From assembly GCA_964579135.1 (NCBI GenBank), contig CAZOFD010000029.1, forward strand, positions 1 to 20,791: a stretch of DNA of 20,791 bases. The letters are read 5' to 3'. Positions within the stretch are counted from its first letter, which is position 1; the number at the start of each line of letters is the position of its first letter. The notes below the pieces were generated by a model. It had not been told where the DNA came from. It saw nothing but the letters and a program-made list of their open reading frames with translations, and ran no database searches. Source of the DNA: CAG-390 sp964579135. GTDB lineage: Bacteria > Bacillota > Clostridia > Oscillospirales > CAG-272. Of the stretch, positions 1-6,231 are shown one piece after another. The translations under genes were made by a program, and so were the position numbers.

Positions 1-1403
1 GGCCAAAGCGCGGAAGAAAACCACGTGTCGAGCACGTCTTCGTCGCGGGTGACGGAGGATGAGCCGCATTTGGAGCAGGTGTGAACGTCGTGCTCGGATA
101 CGGTCGTTTCTCCGCAATCCGCGCAGTAGTATGCGGGTATGCGGTGACCCCACCAAAGTTGCCTCGATATGCACCAATCGCGGATGTTTTCCATCCAGTT
201 GAGATATATCTTGGAGAAGCGCTCGGGCACGAATTTGATATCGCCGTTGTTTACGGCTTCGATCGCCGGTTCCGCGAGCGGCTTCATTTTTACGAACCAT
301 TGGCGCGAGGCGACGGGCTCGAGCACGGTGCCGCAACGGTAGCAGTGGGCGACGTTGTGCACGCATTTTTCGACCTTGACCAAAAGCCCTTCGGCTTCGA
401 GGTCGGCAACGATCTGCCGCCTTGCCTCGTATCTGTCCATTCCGCGGTATTTGCCGCCGTTTTCGTTGATATGCGCCGTGTTGTCGAGTACGATAATGTT
501 CTCGAGACCGTGGCGCAGACCGGTTTCGTAGTCGTTGGGGTCGTGCGCGGGGGTTATTTTTACGCAGCCGGTACCGAAGTCCTTGTCGACGTTCTCGTCG
601 GCGATAACGGGTATCTCGCGCCCGACGAGCGGCAAAATCAGCGTTTTGCCGATAAGATCCGTGTATCTTTCGTCATCGGCGGAAACGGCGACAGCCGTGT
701 CTCCGAGCAATGTCTCGGGGCGGGTTGTTGCGATAACGACGTATTTGCCGTCCTCGCCCTTTATCGGGTATTTGACGTGCCAAAAGCTGCCCTCGACCTC
801 TTTATGCTCGACTTCGGCGTCGGAAATAACGGTATTGCAGTGCGGGCAAACGTTGGTTATACGCAGACCGCGGTAGATAAGCCCCTTGTCGTAAAGCGTG
901 ACGAAAACTTTGCGCACGGCGGCGGAGAGCTCGTCGCTCATTGTGAACGCCTCGCGGGTAAAGTCGCAGGAGGAGCCGAGCTTTTGCAGCTGACTGATAA
1001 TGCGGCTGCCGTATTTGTTTTTCCAGTCCCAAACGCGGTCGAGAAACTTTTCGCGACCGAGGTCGAATCTGGTCAGTCCCTCGTTAACGCGCAGGTCCTC
1101 TTCCACTTTGATCTGAGTGGCGATGCCGGCGTGGTCGGTGCCGGGGATCCAAAGCGTGTTAAAGCCCTGCATCCGTTTGTAACGCACGAGGATGTCCTGG
1201 AGGGTCTCGTCGAGCGCGTGCCCCATATGCAATTGCCCCGTTACGTTGGGGGGCGGTATGACGATGCAGAACGGAGGGCGGGAGTCGTTAACGTCCGGGG
1301 TGAAATAGCCCTTTTCTTGCCACATAGCGTACAATCTGTCCTCAAACGAGGCGGGATCGTAGGTCTTCGGCAGCTCGTGGGCGCGAAGTTCTTTTTGTTC
1401 CAT
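1..1403 (-). CDS. valS: Valyl-tRNA synthetase, N-terminal part (cut by left edge)
   Basis: Cytoplasmic class I aminoacyl-tRNA synthetase that attaches valine to tRNA-Val. Reading leftward from the ATG at 1401-1403, about 467 codons are present before the window edge. The start MEQKELRAHELPKTYDP is followed by PPPNVTGQLHMGHALDE, which holds the class I HIGH-type signature (HMGH), then WIPGTDHAGIATQ, typical of ValRS. The editing (CP1) region includes TTRPETLLGDTAV and CVKITPAHDPNDYETG. Near the edge come cysteine pairs (YYCADCGE, HTCSKCG) and VLDTWFSSALW. The KMSKS loop and anticodon-binding part lie outside. A GGAG site sits 6-7 bases before the ATG. The gene is preceded by a T-box leader, so expression should respond to uncharged tRNA-Val. 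Recognition is very secure; only the C-terminus is unseen. Confidence 0.97.
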   Translation of the reverse strand, partial: MEQKELRAHELPKTYDPASFEDRLYAMWQEKGYFTPDVNDSRPPFCIVIPPPNVTGQLHMGHALDETLQDILVRYKRMQGFNTLWIPGTDHAGIATQIKVEEDLRVNEGLTRFDLGREKFLDRVWDWKNKYGSRIISQLQKLGSSCDFTREAFTMSDELSAAVRKVFVTLYDKGLIYRGLRITNVCPHCNTVISDAEVEHKEVEGSFWHVKYPIKGEDGKYVVIATTRPETLLGDTAVAVSADDERYTDLIGKTLILPLVGREIPVIADENVDKDFGTGCVKITPAHDPNDYETGLRHGLENIIVLDNTAHINENGGKYRGMDRYEARRQIVADLEAEGLLVKVEKCVHNVAHCYRCGTVLEPVASRQWFVKMKPLAEPAIEAVNNGDIKFVPERFSKIYLNWMENIRDWCISRQLWWGHRIPAYYCADCGETTVSEHDVHTCSKCGSSSVTRDEDVLDTWFSSALW

Positions 1404-1429
1404 ATTTTTCTCCGTAAAAATAAATTTAA

Positions 1430-1465
1430 AATATAAAAAACGCCCCGTGCCGAAGCAACAGGACG
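1430..1465 (-). terminator. T-box attenuator terminator upstream of valS
   Basis: On the minus strand, CGTCCTG (1465-1459) pairs with the GC-rich 3' arm ending at 1441, with one bulged base and a C-UUCG-G tetraloop. A T-run follows (1440-1435, then more T/A). It overlaps the 3' side of the T-box region, as expected for a terminator/antiterminator switch. Confidence 0.9.
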
Positions 1466-1653
1466 CAAATGCGCGGTACCACCTGATTTTGCCCGCGAAG
1501 GGCACACTCTACGCCCGTAACGGAGGCTGCCGTTCGGAGCTTTGACCCCGACCGCTCGGAAGCGACTTTTGCGCATCTGCGCCGCGAACTCGCACCGACC
1601 GTTCGCTCTCTGAGGCGTGATTTGCGCATACTACTCTTCGTCTTAGCGTTATC
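1430..1653 (-). promoter_or_regulatory. T-box riboswitch leader of valS
   Basis: The leader between the valS promoter and gene carries the hallmark T-box sequence AGGTGGTACCGCG (1472-1484, minus strand), which pairs with the free CCA end of uncharged tRNA. Upstream are the usual Stem I landmarks, GAAGAGTAGTA (1629-1639) and AGAGAG (1606-1611). Downstream is the competing terminator. By family behaviour, uncharged tRNA-Val stabilises the antiterminator and turns valS on. The most plausible specifier is a GUC near 1544-1546, followed by A, but several GUC triplets occur and the choice needs a fold. Confidence 0.93.
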
Positions 1654-1659
1654 AGTCGC

Positions 1660-1688
1660 ATTATAACACGGAAAACGGCAAAAGTCAA
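1660..1688 (-). promoter_or_regulatory. valS promoter
   Basis: Minus strand: -35 TTGACT at 1688-1683 and -10 TATAAT at 1665-1660, with a spacer of exactly 17 bases. The predicted transcript starts near 1653, just before the T-box Stem I landmarks. This is a housekeeping-sigma type promoter. Confidence 0.88.
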
Positions 1689-1749
1689 GCGCTTTTCTCT
1701 CGTTTCGCCGCGAAAGCGTTCGTGCGTGGGTGCCGCCGAACTCGACGAG

Positions 1750-1806
1750 AGCCGATTTTGCAAGTGTATGCAGGCTGCGCACCGTGCGAATTGCATAAAG
1801 TCGGCT
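1750..1806. repeat. Nested inverted repeat between divergent valS and gdhA promoters
   Basis: Three nearly coaxial inverted repeats: AGCCGA (1750-1755) with TCGGCT (1801-1806), TATGCA (1767-1772) with TGCATA (1792-1797), and CGCAC (1778-1782) with GTGCG (1784-1788). No T-run follows on either strand, so a terminator is unlikely. It lies in the roughly 175-base gap between the two divergent promoters and could be an operator or a cruciform-prone site. The rest of this gap shows no gene. Confidence 0.55.
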
Positions 1807-1864
1807 GAAAATGCGAATATGGACGATTTTTTGCAGGTTTTATAGAAAAAAATTCAAAAATCCA

Positions 1865-1893
1865 TTGACAAGTTTGCAATGAGAGTGTATAAT
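1865..1893 (+). promoter_or_regulatory. gdhA promoter
   Basis: Perfect consensus: TTGACA at 1865-1870, a 17-base spacer, TATAAT at 1888-1893. Transcription should start near 1900, leaving a leader of about 94 bases before the gdhA ATG. Confidence 0.92.
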
Positions 1894-1910
1894 CGTCTCT
1901 GTAAGGTAGT

Positions 1911-1958
1911 GGCGTCTTTGAAGCGGGAAACCTTCCGCCGAGGTCGCCCTTGTTTTTT
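1911..1958 (+). promoter_or_regulatory. Structured gdhA leader, possible attenuator
   Basis: Within the leader, GCGGGA (1923-1928) pairs with TTCCGC (1933-1938; one G-U) around an AACC loop. GGCG (1911-1914) can close it by pairing with CGCC (1945-1948). Six T residues follow at 1953-1958. The order of two-tier hairpin then T-run resembles a weak intrinsic terminator upstream of the gene. No known riboswitch class is recognised. Confidence 0.4.
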
Positions 1959-1993
1959 AAAGAGCATCTTAATTATTAAGGAGGATATCTGTT

Positions 1994-3328
1994 ATGTCAT
2001 ACGTTGATGAGGTAATAGAGCAGGTCACAAAGCAAAATCCCGGCGAGCCCGAATTTCATCAAGCGGTCAGAGAGGTGCTGGAATCCATCAGGACCGTCGT
2101 CGAGCAGAACGAGGAGCAGTTCAGACGCGACGCATTGCTTGAGCGTTTGGTCAACCCCGAGCGTCAGATCAAATTCCGTGTTCCGTGGGTGGACGACAAG
2201 GGTCAGGCTCACGTTAACACCGGCTATCGCGTTCAGTTCAACAGTGCGATAGGTCCCTACAAGGGCGGTATAAGATTGCACCCCTCCGTTAATATGGGTA
2301 TCATTAAATTCCTCGGTTTCGAGCAGGTGTTCAAAAACTCGCTTACCGGTATGCCTATCGGCGGCGGTAAGGGCGGCTCCGATTTCGACCCCAAGGGTAA
2401 ATCCGACAGGGAGATTATGGCGTTCTGCCAAAGCTTTATGAGCGAACTTTGCAAGTATATAGGCGCCGATACCGACGTTCCCGCGGGCGATATCGGTACC
2501 GGTGCGCGTGAGATCGGATATATGTTCGGTCAGTACAAGCGCTTGCGCGGGCTCTTTGAGGGCGTGCTGACCGGTAAGGGGCTCTCCTACGGCGGCTCTC
2601 TCGCAAGAAGAGAGGCTACGGGCTACGGTCTGCTTTACCTGACCGAGGAGATGCTGCGTTGCCACGGTATAGAGCTTCGCGGCAAGACCGTTGCGGTCTC
2701 CGGTGCGGGCAACGTTGCCATCTACGCGATCGAAAAAGCACAGCAACTCGGAGCCAAGGTCGTAACTTGCTCGGATTCCACCGGCTGGGTCTACGACCCC
2801 GACGGGATAGATCTTGCCGCGCTCAAAAAGATCAAAGAGGTCGAGCGCAAGAGACTTACCGAGTATAAGTCCTACCGCCCCGACTCGGAATATCACGAGG
2901 GTCGCGGCGTTTGGAGCGTAAAGGTCGACGTCGCTCTTCCTTGCGCTACGCAGAACGAGCTCGATATCGACGACGCAAAGGCGCTCGTGGCGAACGGCGT
3001 TACCGCCGTCTGCGAGGGCGCGAATATGCCCACGACCGAGGCGGCTACCAAATATCTGCAGCAGAGCGGAGTTTACTTCGTACCCGGCAAGGCGGCAAAT
3101 GCGGGCGGAGTTGCGACGAGTGCGCTTGAGATGTCTCAGAACAGCGAGCGCCTCTCTTGGAGCTTCGAAAAAGTCGATTCCGAACTGCGCGGTATTATGG
3201 TGCGTTTGTATCATAACGTTGACGACGCAGCCAAGAAGTACGGCTTTGAGGGCGACTACGTCGTCGGGGCGAATATCGCCGGATTTGAAAAAGTCGTTGA
3301 CGCGATGAATGCTCAGGGCATAGTTTGA
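1994..3328 (+). CDS. gdhA: Glutamate dehydrogenase, GdhA type (probably NADP-specific)
   Basis: Catalyses reversible reductive amination of 2-oxoglutarate with ammonium to glutamate in the cytoplasm. The product has 444 residues, matching the usual 445-450 of the hexameric bacterial GdhA class. The substrate domain has GPYKGGIRLHPSVN (about 87-100) and PIGGGKGGSDFDPKGKSD with the catalytic lysine near 126. PAGDIGTGAREIGYMFGQYKR (about 163-183) carries the catalytic aspartate near 166. The Rossmann domain has SGAGNVA (236-242). An AAGGAGG site lies 8-10 bases before the ATG. The gene has its own consensus promoter and structured leader and ends before a strong terminator. The NADPH-producing nfnAB pair follows. 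NADP preference is inferred from overall class and context rather than from a tested motif. Confidence 0.97.
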   Translation: MSYVDEVIEQVTKQNPGEPEFHQAVREVLESIRTVVEQNEEQFRRDALLERLVNPERQIKFRVPWVDDKGQAHVNTGYRVQFNSAIGPYKGGIRLHPSVNMGIIKFLGFEQVFKNSLTGMPIGGGKGGSDFDPKGKSDREIMAFCQSFMSELCKYIGADTDVPAGDIGTGAREIGYMFGQYKRLRGLFEGVLTGKGLSYGGSLARREATGYGLLYLTEEMLRCHGIELRGKTVAVSGAGNVAIYAIEKAQQLGAKVVTCSDSTGWVYDPDGIDLAALKKIKEVERKRLTEYKSYRPDSEYHEGRGVWSVKVDVALPCATQNELDIDDAKALVANGVTAVCEGANMPTTEAATKYLQQSGVYFVPGKAANAGGVATSALEMSQNSERLSWSFEKVDSELRGIMVRLYHNVDDAAKKYGFEGDYVVGANIAGFEKVVDAMNAQGIV

Positions 3329-3377
3329 TCGGCGGTACGAAAGCGTGAAGATCGCGGCGCGATCCGAAAGAAACTTT

Positions 3378-3420
3378 GGCGCCTTTAATGCTGCGGCATT
3401 CAAGGCGCCTTTGGCTTTTT
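3378..3420 (+). terminator. Rho-independent terminator after gdhA
   Basis: GGCGCCTTTAATGC (3378-3391) pairs with GCATTCAAGGCGCC (3396-3409), with one mismatch and a TGCG loop. It is followed by TTTGGCTTTTT. It ends gdhA transcription, with possible read-through into nfnAB. Confidence 0.88.
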
Positions 3421-3520
3421 CGTTCGTACGGAAGCGCGGGCGCGAAAGATCGTGCCTCGCGCCGAAACGAACGCTGCGAGAATAATATACGGGAGACGGC
3501 TCGAAAAGTACGGAGCCGAG
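3421..3520 (+). promoter_or_regulatory. Structured leader upstream of nfnA, hairpin over the ribosome site
   Basis: Two hairpins lie in this gap. CGTTCGT (3421-3427) pairs with ACGAACG (3467-3473), enclosing GGCGCGA (3439-3445) paired with TCGCGCC (3457-3463). CGGCTC (3497-3502) pairs with GAGCCG (3513-3518), burying the GGAG at 3512-3515, the best ribosome site. TAATAT at 3483-3488 could be a -10 but has no good -35. The regulatory role is inferred. Confidence 0.4.
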
Positions 3521-3528
3521 ATTTTGAT

Positions 3529-4383
3529 ATGGCTTACAGGATAATCAGAAAAAAAGACCTTAATCCGCAGGTCTTTCTTATGGAGATAGAGGCGCCCGCG
3601 GTCGCGCGCAAAGCGGAGCCCGGGCAGTTTATCATATTGCGTATCGACGAATACGGCGAGAGAGTGCCTTTTACCATAGCGGATTTCGACAGAGAGGCGG
3701 GTACGGTCACGGTAATCGTTCAGGCTGTCGGAAAAACGACGAAGGATATGCAAAAGATGCGCGAGGGCGACTGCGTGCTCGACTTTGCTGGACCGCTCGG
3801 TATGCCGACGGAGCTTGAGGGCAAAAAGAAAGTCGCCGTTATCGGCGGAGGACTCGGCACGGCGATCGCCTATCCGCAGGCGAAGAAGTTAAAGGCGCTC
3901 GGCGCCGACGTTACGGTAATTACCGGCTTCAGAGATCGCGAGCTCATTATTCTCGAAGACGAGATGAGGCAGGTCTCCGACAAACTCATCGTTACTACCG
4001 ACGACGGCTCGAACGGCACGCGCGGCTTCGTTACCGACCGCTTGCGCGAGGAGATCGAGGCGGGCGCGGATTTCGACGAGGTTATAGCGATAGGACCGCT
4101 TATGATGATGCGCGCGGTCTGCCGACTTACCGAGGAGTTCTCGATACACACCACGGTGTCGATGAATCCGATAATGATAGACGGAACGGGAATGTGCGGC
4201 GGCTGCCGCGTTACCGTGGGCGGCGAGACGAAGTTCGCCTGCGTCGACGGCCCCGATTTCGACGGTCATCTGATAGATTGGGACGCCGCTGTCAAACGCC
4301 AACAAATGTTTAAGGCGCACGAGCGTCGCTCTTGCGACGAAGGCAAGTGCCGTATGTTCGGAAAGGAGCGCGAAAATGGCTGA
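3529..4383 (+). CDS. nfnA: NfnA-like small subunit of NADH-dependent ferredoxin:NADP+ oxidoreductase
   Basis: FAD and [2Fe-2S] subunit of the cytoplasmic NfnAB complex, which couples NADH and reduced ferredoxin oxidation to NADP+ reduction by electron bifurcation. From the ATG at 3529 the protein has 284 residues, the family size. RVPFTI (45-50) is the flavin-binding signature of the ferredoxin reductase fold and VIGGGLGTA (104-112) binds the dinucleotide. The C-terminal MIDGTGMCGGCRVTV and FACVDGP give Cys223, Cys226 and Cys238, with Asp218 nearby; in known Nfn structures an aspartate joins three cysteines on this cluster. The frame is open upstream to 3376, but that stretch is the gdhA terminator and lacks family similarity. 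The start overlaps a hairpin-buried ribosome site. Sulfide dehydrogenase (SudB) or PyrK-like naming is the alternative; the partner gene favours Nfn. Confidence 0.9.
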   Translation: MAYRIIRKKDLNPQVFLMEIEAPAVARKAEPGQFIILRIDEYGERVPFTIADFDREAGTVTVIVQAVGKTTKDMQKMREGDCVLDFAGPLGMPTELEGKKKVAVIGGGLGTAIAYPQAKKLKALGADVTVITGFRDRELIILEDEMRQVSDKLIVTTDDGSNGTRGFVTDRLREEIEAGADFDEVIAIGPLMMMRAVCRLTEEFSIHTTVSMNPIMIDGTGMCGGCRVTVGGETKFACVDGPDFDGHLIDWDAAVKRQQMFKAHERRSCDEGKCRMFGKERENG

Positions 4384-5779
4384 TACGTCTCTTAAAAAGC
4401 ATCCTATGCCCGAGCAAGCGCCCGACGTGAGAAATCGCAATTTTCTCGAGGTTTCGATGGGCTATACCGCGGAGACAGCCGTTCTCGAGGCGAAAAGGTG
4501 CCTTAACTGCAAAAACAAACCGTGCGTCGGCGGTTGCCCCGTGTCGGTCAAGATCCCCGATTTTATCGCGCTCGTAGCCGCCGGCGATTTCGAGGGCGCG
4601 TATCGCAAGATAACGGAGACGAACGCTCTGCCTGCCGTTTGCGGAAGAGTATGCCCCCAAGAGCGCCAGTGCGAGTCGAAGTGCGTGCGCGGGATCAAGG
4701 GCGAGCCCGTCGCCATAGGCAGGCTCGAGAGATTCGTGGCGGATTGGCATATGGCGCACGGCAAGGACGAGTGTCCTTCTTATGCGAAAAACGGCAAACG
4801 CGTTGCCGTCGTCGGCTCGGGGCCCTCGGGGCTTACCGCGGCGGGCGATCTTGCCAAACTCGGCTACGACATTACCGTGTACGAGGCGTTTCATACCGCG
4901 GGCGGCGTTTTGATGTACGGTATCCCCGAGTTCCGCCTGCCCAAAGCAATCGTCCAAAAAGAGATCGACAAGCTCCGCGCGGCGGGCGTTAAGTTCGAGC
5001 TGAACACCGTTGTCGGTAAAACGCTTTACGTTGACGAGCTGCTTGCGGATATGGGCTTTTCCGCGGTCTATATAGCCACGGGTGCGGGGCTGCCCTCTTT
5101 CCTCGGTATCGAGGGCGAGGGGCTTTGCGGCGTTTATTCCGCCAACGAGTTCCTTACGAGAATCAATTTGATGAAAGCGTACAGATTCCCCGAGTACGAT
5201 ACTCCCGTGTACGTGGGCAAGATCGTAGCCGTTTTCGGCGGCGGAAACGTGGCGATGGATGCCGCAAGAAGCGCAAAGCGCCTCGGTGCGGAAAAGGTGT
5301 ATATCGTATACAGGCGCGGCAAAGAGGAGCTGCCCGCAAGAGCGGAGGAGGTGGCTCACGCCGAAGAAGAGGGCGTGGAATTTTTGCTGCTTCAAAATCC
5401 GAAGAGCTTTGTCGGCGACGAAAAGGGCTGGCTTACGGGTGTAAAACTCGATAAAATGACTCTCGGCGCGCCGGACGCGAGCGGGCGTCGCAGACCCGAG
5501 GTCGTCCCCGGCTCCGAGCACACGCTTGCTATCGATACCGCTATCGTATCGATAGGTCAGTCGCCGAACCCGCTTATCAAAAAAACGACCGCGGGGCTCG
5601 AAACGACCTCGCGCGGCTGCATAGTCGCCGACGAGCACGGCGCGACGACGAGACCTTTCGTTTACGCGGGGGGCGACGCGGTAACGGGCGCGGCTACCGT
5701 TATCCTTGCTATGGGAGCCGGTAAAACGGCTGCCGCGGCGATCCACGAAAAGTTTTCGGGCGCGGCGGCACGCGATTGA
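4376..5779 (+). CDS. nfnB: NfnB-like large subunit (glutamate synthase small-chain family)
   Basis: Flavoprotein with two iron-sulfur clusters that forms the ferredoxin- and NADP-reactive part of NfnAB. The 467 residues match the family. Two cysteine groups near the N-terminus, CLNCKNKPCVGGC (Cys42, 45, 50, 54) and CGRVCPQERQCESKC (Cys89, 93, 99, 103, with Glu96), bind two [4Fe-4S] clusters. VVGSGPSGLTAAGDLA (about 145-160) is the FAD site, FGGGNVAMDAARSAKRLGA (about 287-305) the second nucleotide site, and YAGGDAVTGAATVILAMGAGK (about 430-450) closes the flavin. The start lies 8 bases inside nfnA and has an AAGGAG site, so translation is coupled. The same domain set occurs in homotetrameric NADPH glutamate synthase (gltA-type). 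Pairing with NfnA makes bifurcating transhydrogenase the better call, and no glutamate synthase large-subunit gene lies nearby. Confidence 0.9.
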   Translation: MADTSLKKHPMPEQAPDVRNRNFLEVSMGYTAETAVLEAKRCLNCKNKPCVGGCPVSVKIPDFIALVAAGDFEGAYRKITETNALPAVCGRVCPQERQCESKCVRGIKGEPVAIGRLERFVADWHMAHGKDECPSYAKNGKRVAVVGSGPSGLTAAGDLAKLGYDITVYEAFHTAGGVLMYGIPEFRLPKAIVQKEIDKLRAAGVKFELNTVVGKTLYVDELLADMGFSAVYIATGAGLPSFLGIEGEGLCGVYSANEFLTRINLMKAYRFPEYDTPVYVGKIVAVFGGGNVAMDAARSAKRLGAEKVYIVYRRGKEELPARAEEVAHAEEEGVEFLLLQNPKSFVGDEKGWLTGVKLDKMTLGAPDASGRRRPEVVPGSEHTLAIDTAIVSIGQSPNPLIKKTTAGLETTSRGCIVADEHGATTRPFVYAGGDAVTGAATVILAMGAGKTAAAAIHEKFSGAAARD

Positions 5780-5820
5780 TTTGCGCTGCGATCGGACGGA
5801 CGATAATAATCGGATAAAAA

Positions 5821-5848
5821 GAGCCTCGGTACCCCCGAGGCTCTTTTT
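5821..5848 (+). terminator. Terminator after nfnB
   Basis: GAGCCTCGG (5821-5829) pairs perfectly with CCGAGGCTC (5835-5843) around a five-base loop, followed by TTTTT. The preceding A-run (5816-5820) would also let it work on the other strand. Confidence 0.92.
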
Positions 5849-5854
5849 CGCGCG

Positions 5855-5874
5855 CGACGGACGCGTCGTTTTTT
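5855..5874 (+). terminator. Possible second, tandem terminator after nfnB
   Basis: CGACG (5855-5859) pairs with CGTCG (5864-5868), loop GACG, followed by TTTTTT (5869-5874). It is a short stem immediately downstream of the main terminator and may act as backup. Confidence 0.45.
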
Positions 5875-5885
5875 GAGGGGATATC

Positions 5886-5914
5886 TTGACAAAACGCGAA
5901 TATGCGGATATAAT
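5886..5914 (+). promoter_or_regulatory. Promoter of the ACT/DUF711 operon
   Basis: TTGACA at 5886-5891, a 17-base spacer, TATAAT at 5909-5914: full consensus. The transcript should begin near 5921, a short distance before the AAGGAGAT ribosome site at 5932-5939. Confidence 0.92.
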
Positions 5915-5944
5915 GATCGTATATCTAACCTTAAGGAGATTTTT

Positions 5945-6214
5945 ATGAAAGCGGTCATAACGGTAACCGGCAAGGACAGCGTCGGTATAATTGCCAAGGT
6001 GGCGACGGAGTGCTCGAGACTCGGTGCGAATATCGTCGATATTTCGCAAAGCGTGCTGGGCGATTATTTCGCCATGATTATGCTTGTGAACATCGAGAAG
6101 ATAAAGTGCACGTTCGGCGAATTCGTCGATTCTATGGACAAACTGGGGAAAGACAACGGTCTTAATATAACCGCGATGCACGAAGACATATTCAACACGA
6201 TGCATCGTATTTGA
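5945..6214 (+). CDS. ACT domain protein, UPF0237 type
   Basis: Small stand-alone ACT protein of 89 residues, the usual length for UPF0237. ACT domains commonly bind amino acids as regulatory ligands. The sequence MKAVITVTGKDSVGIIAKVA gives the first strand, the G-x-V-G turn and the helix, and NIVDISQSVLGDYFAMIMLV matches the second and third strands of this family. The frame continues upstream to 5873, but that region holds the promoter. AAGGAGAT just before 5945 fixes the start. It is the first gene of the operon and lies 17 bases before the DUF711 gene, a pairing seen repeatedly in Firmicutes genomes. The ligand and partner enzyme are not known; it may sense an amino acid for the downstream protein. 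Confidence 0.92.
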   Translation: MKAVITVTGKDSVGIIAKVATECSRLGANIVDISQSVLGDYFAMIMLVNIEKIKCTFGEFVDSMDKLGKDNGLNITAMHEDIFNTMHRI

Positions 6215-6231
6215 CAGGCGGGAGATAATTT

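Noticed and set aside
81..1436. Long plus-strand open frame of 451 codons
   Set aside because: It is antisense to valS, whose minus-strand translation shows HMGH, TTRPETLLGDTAV and other ValRS motifs; the plus frame resembles nothing known.
3376..3528. Upstream in-frame extension of nfnA
   Set aside because: It starts inside the gdhA terminator hairpin and has no similarity to the family; the ATG at 3529 gives the normal length.
4310..6205. Minus-strand open frame of 631 codons opposite nfnB
   Set aside because: It crosses the nfnB terminator and the next promoter, is Arg/His-rich as expected from the antisense of this GC-biased coding DNA, and lacks domain motifs.
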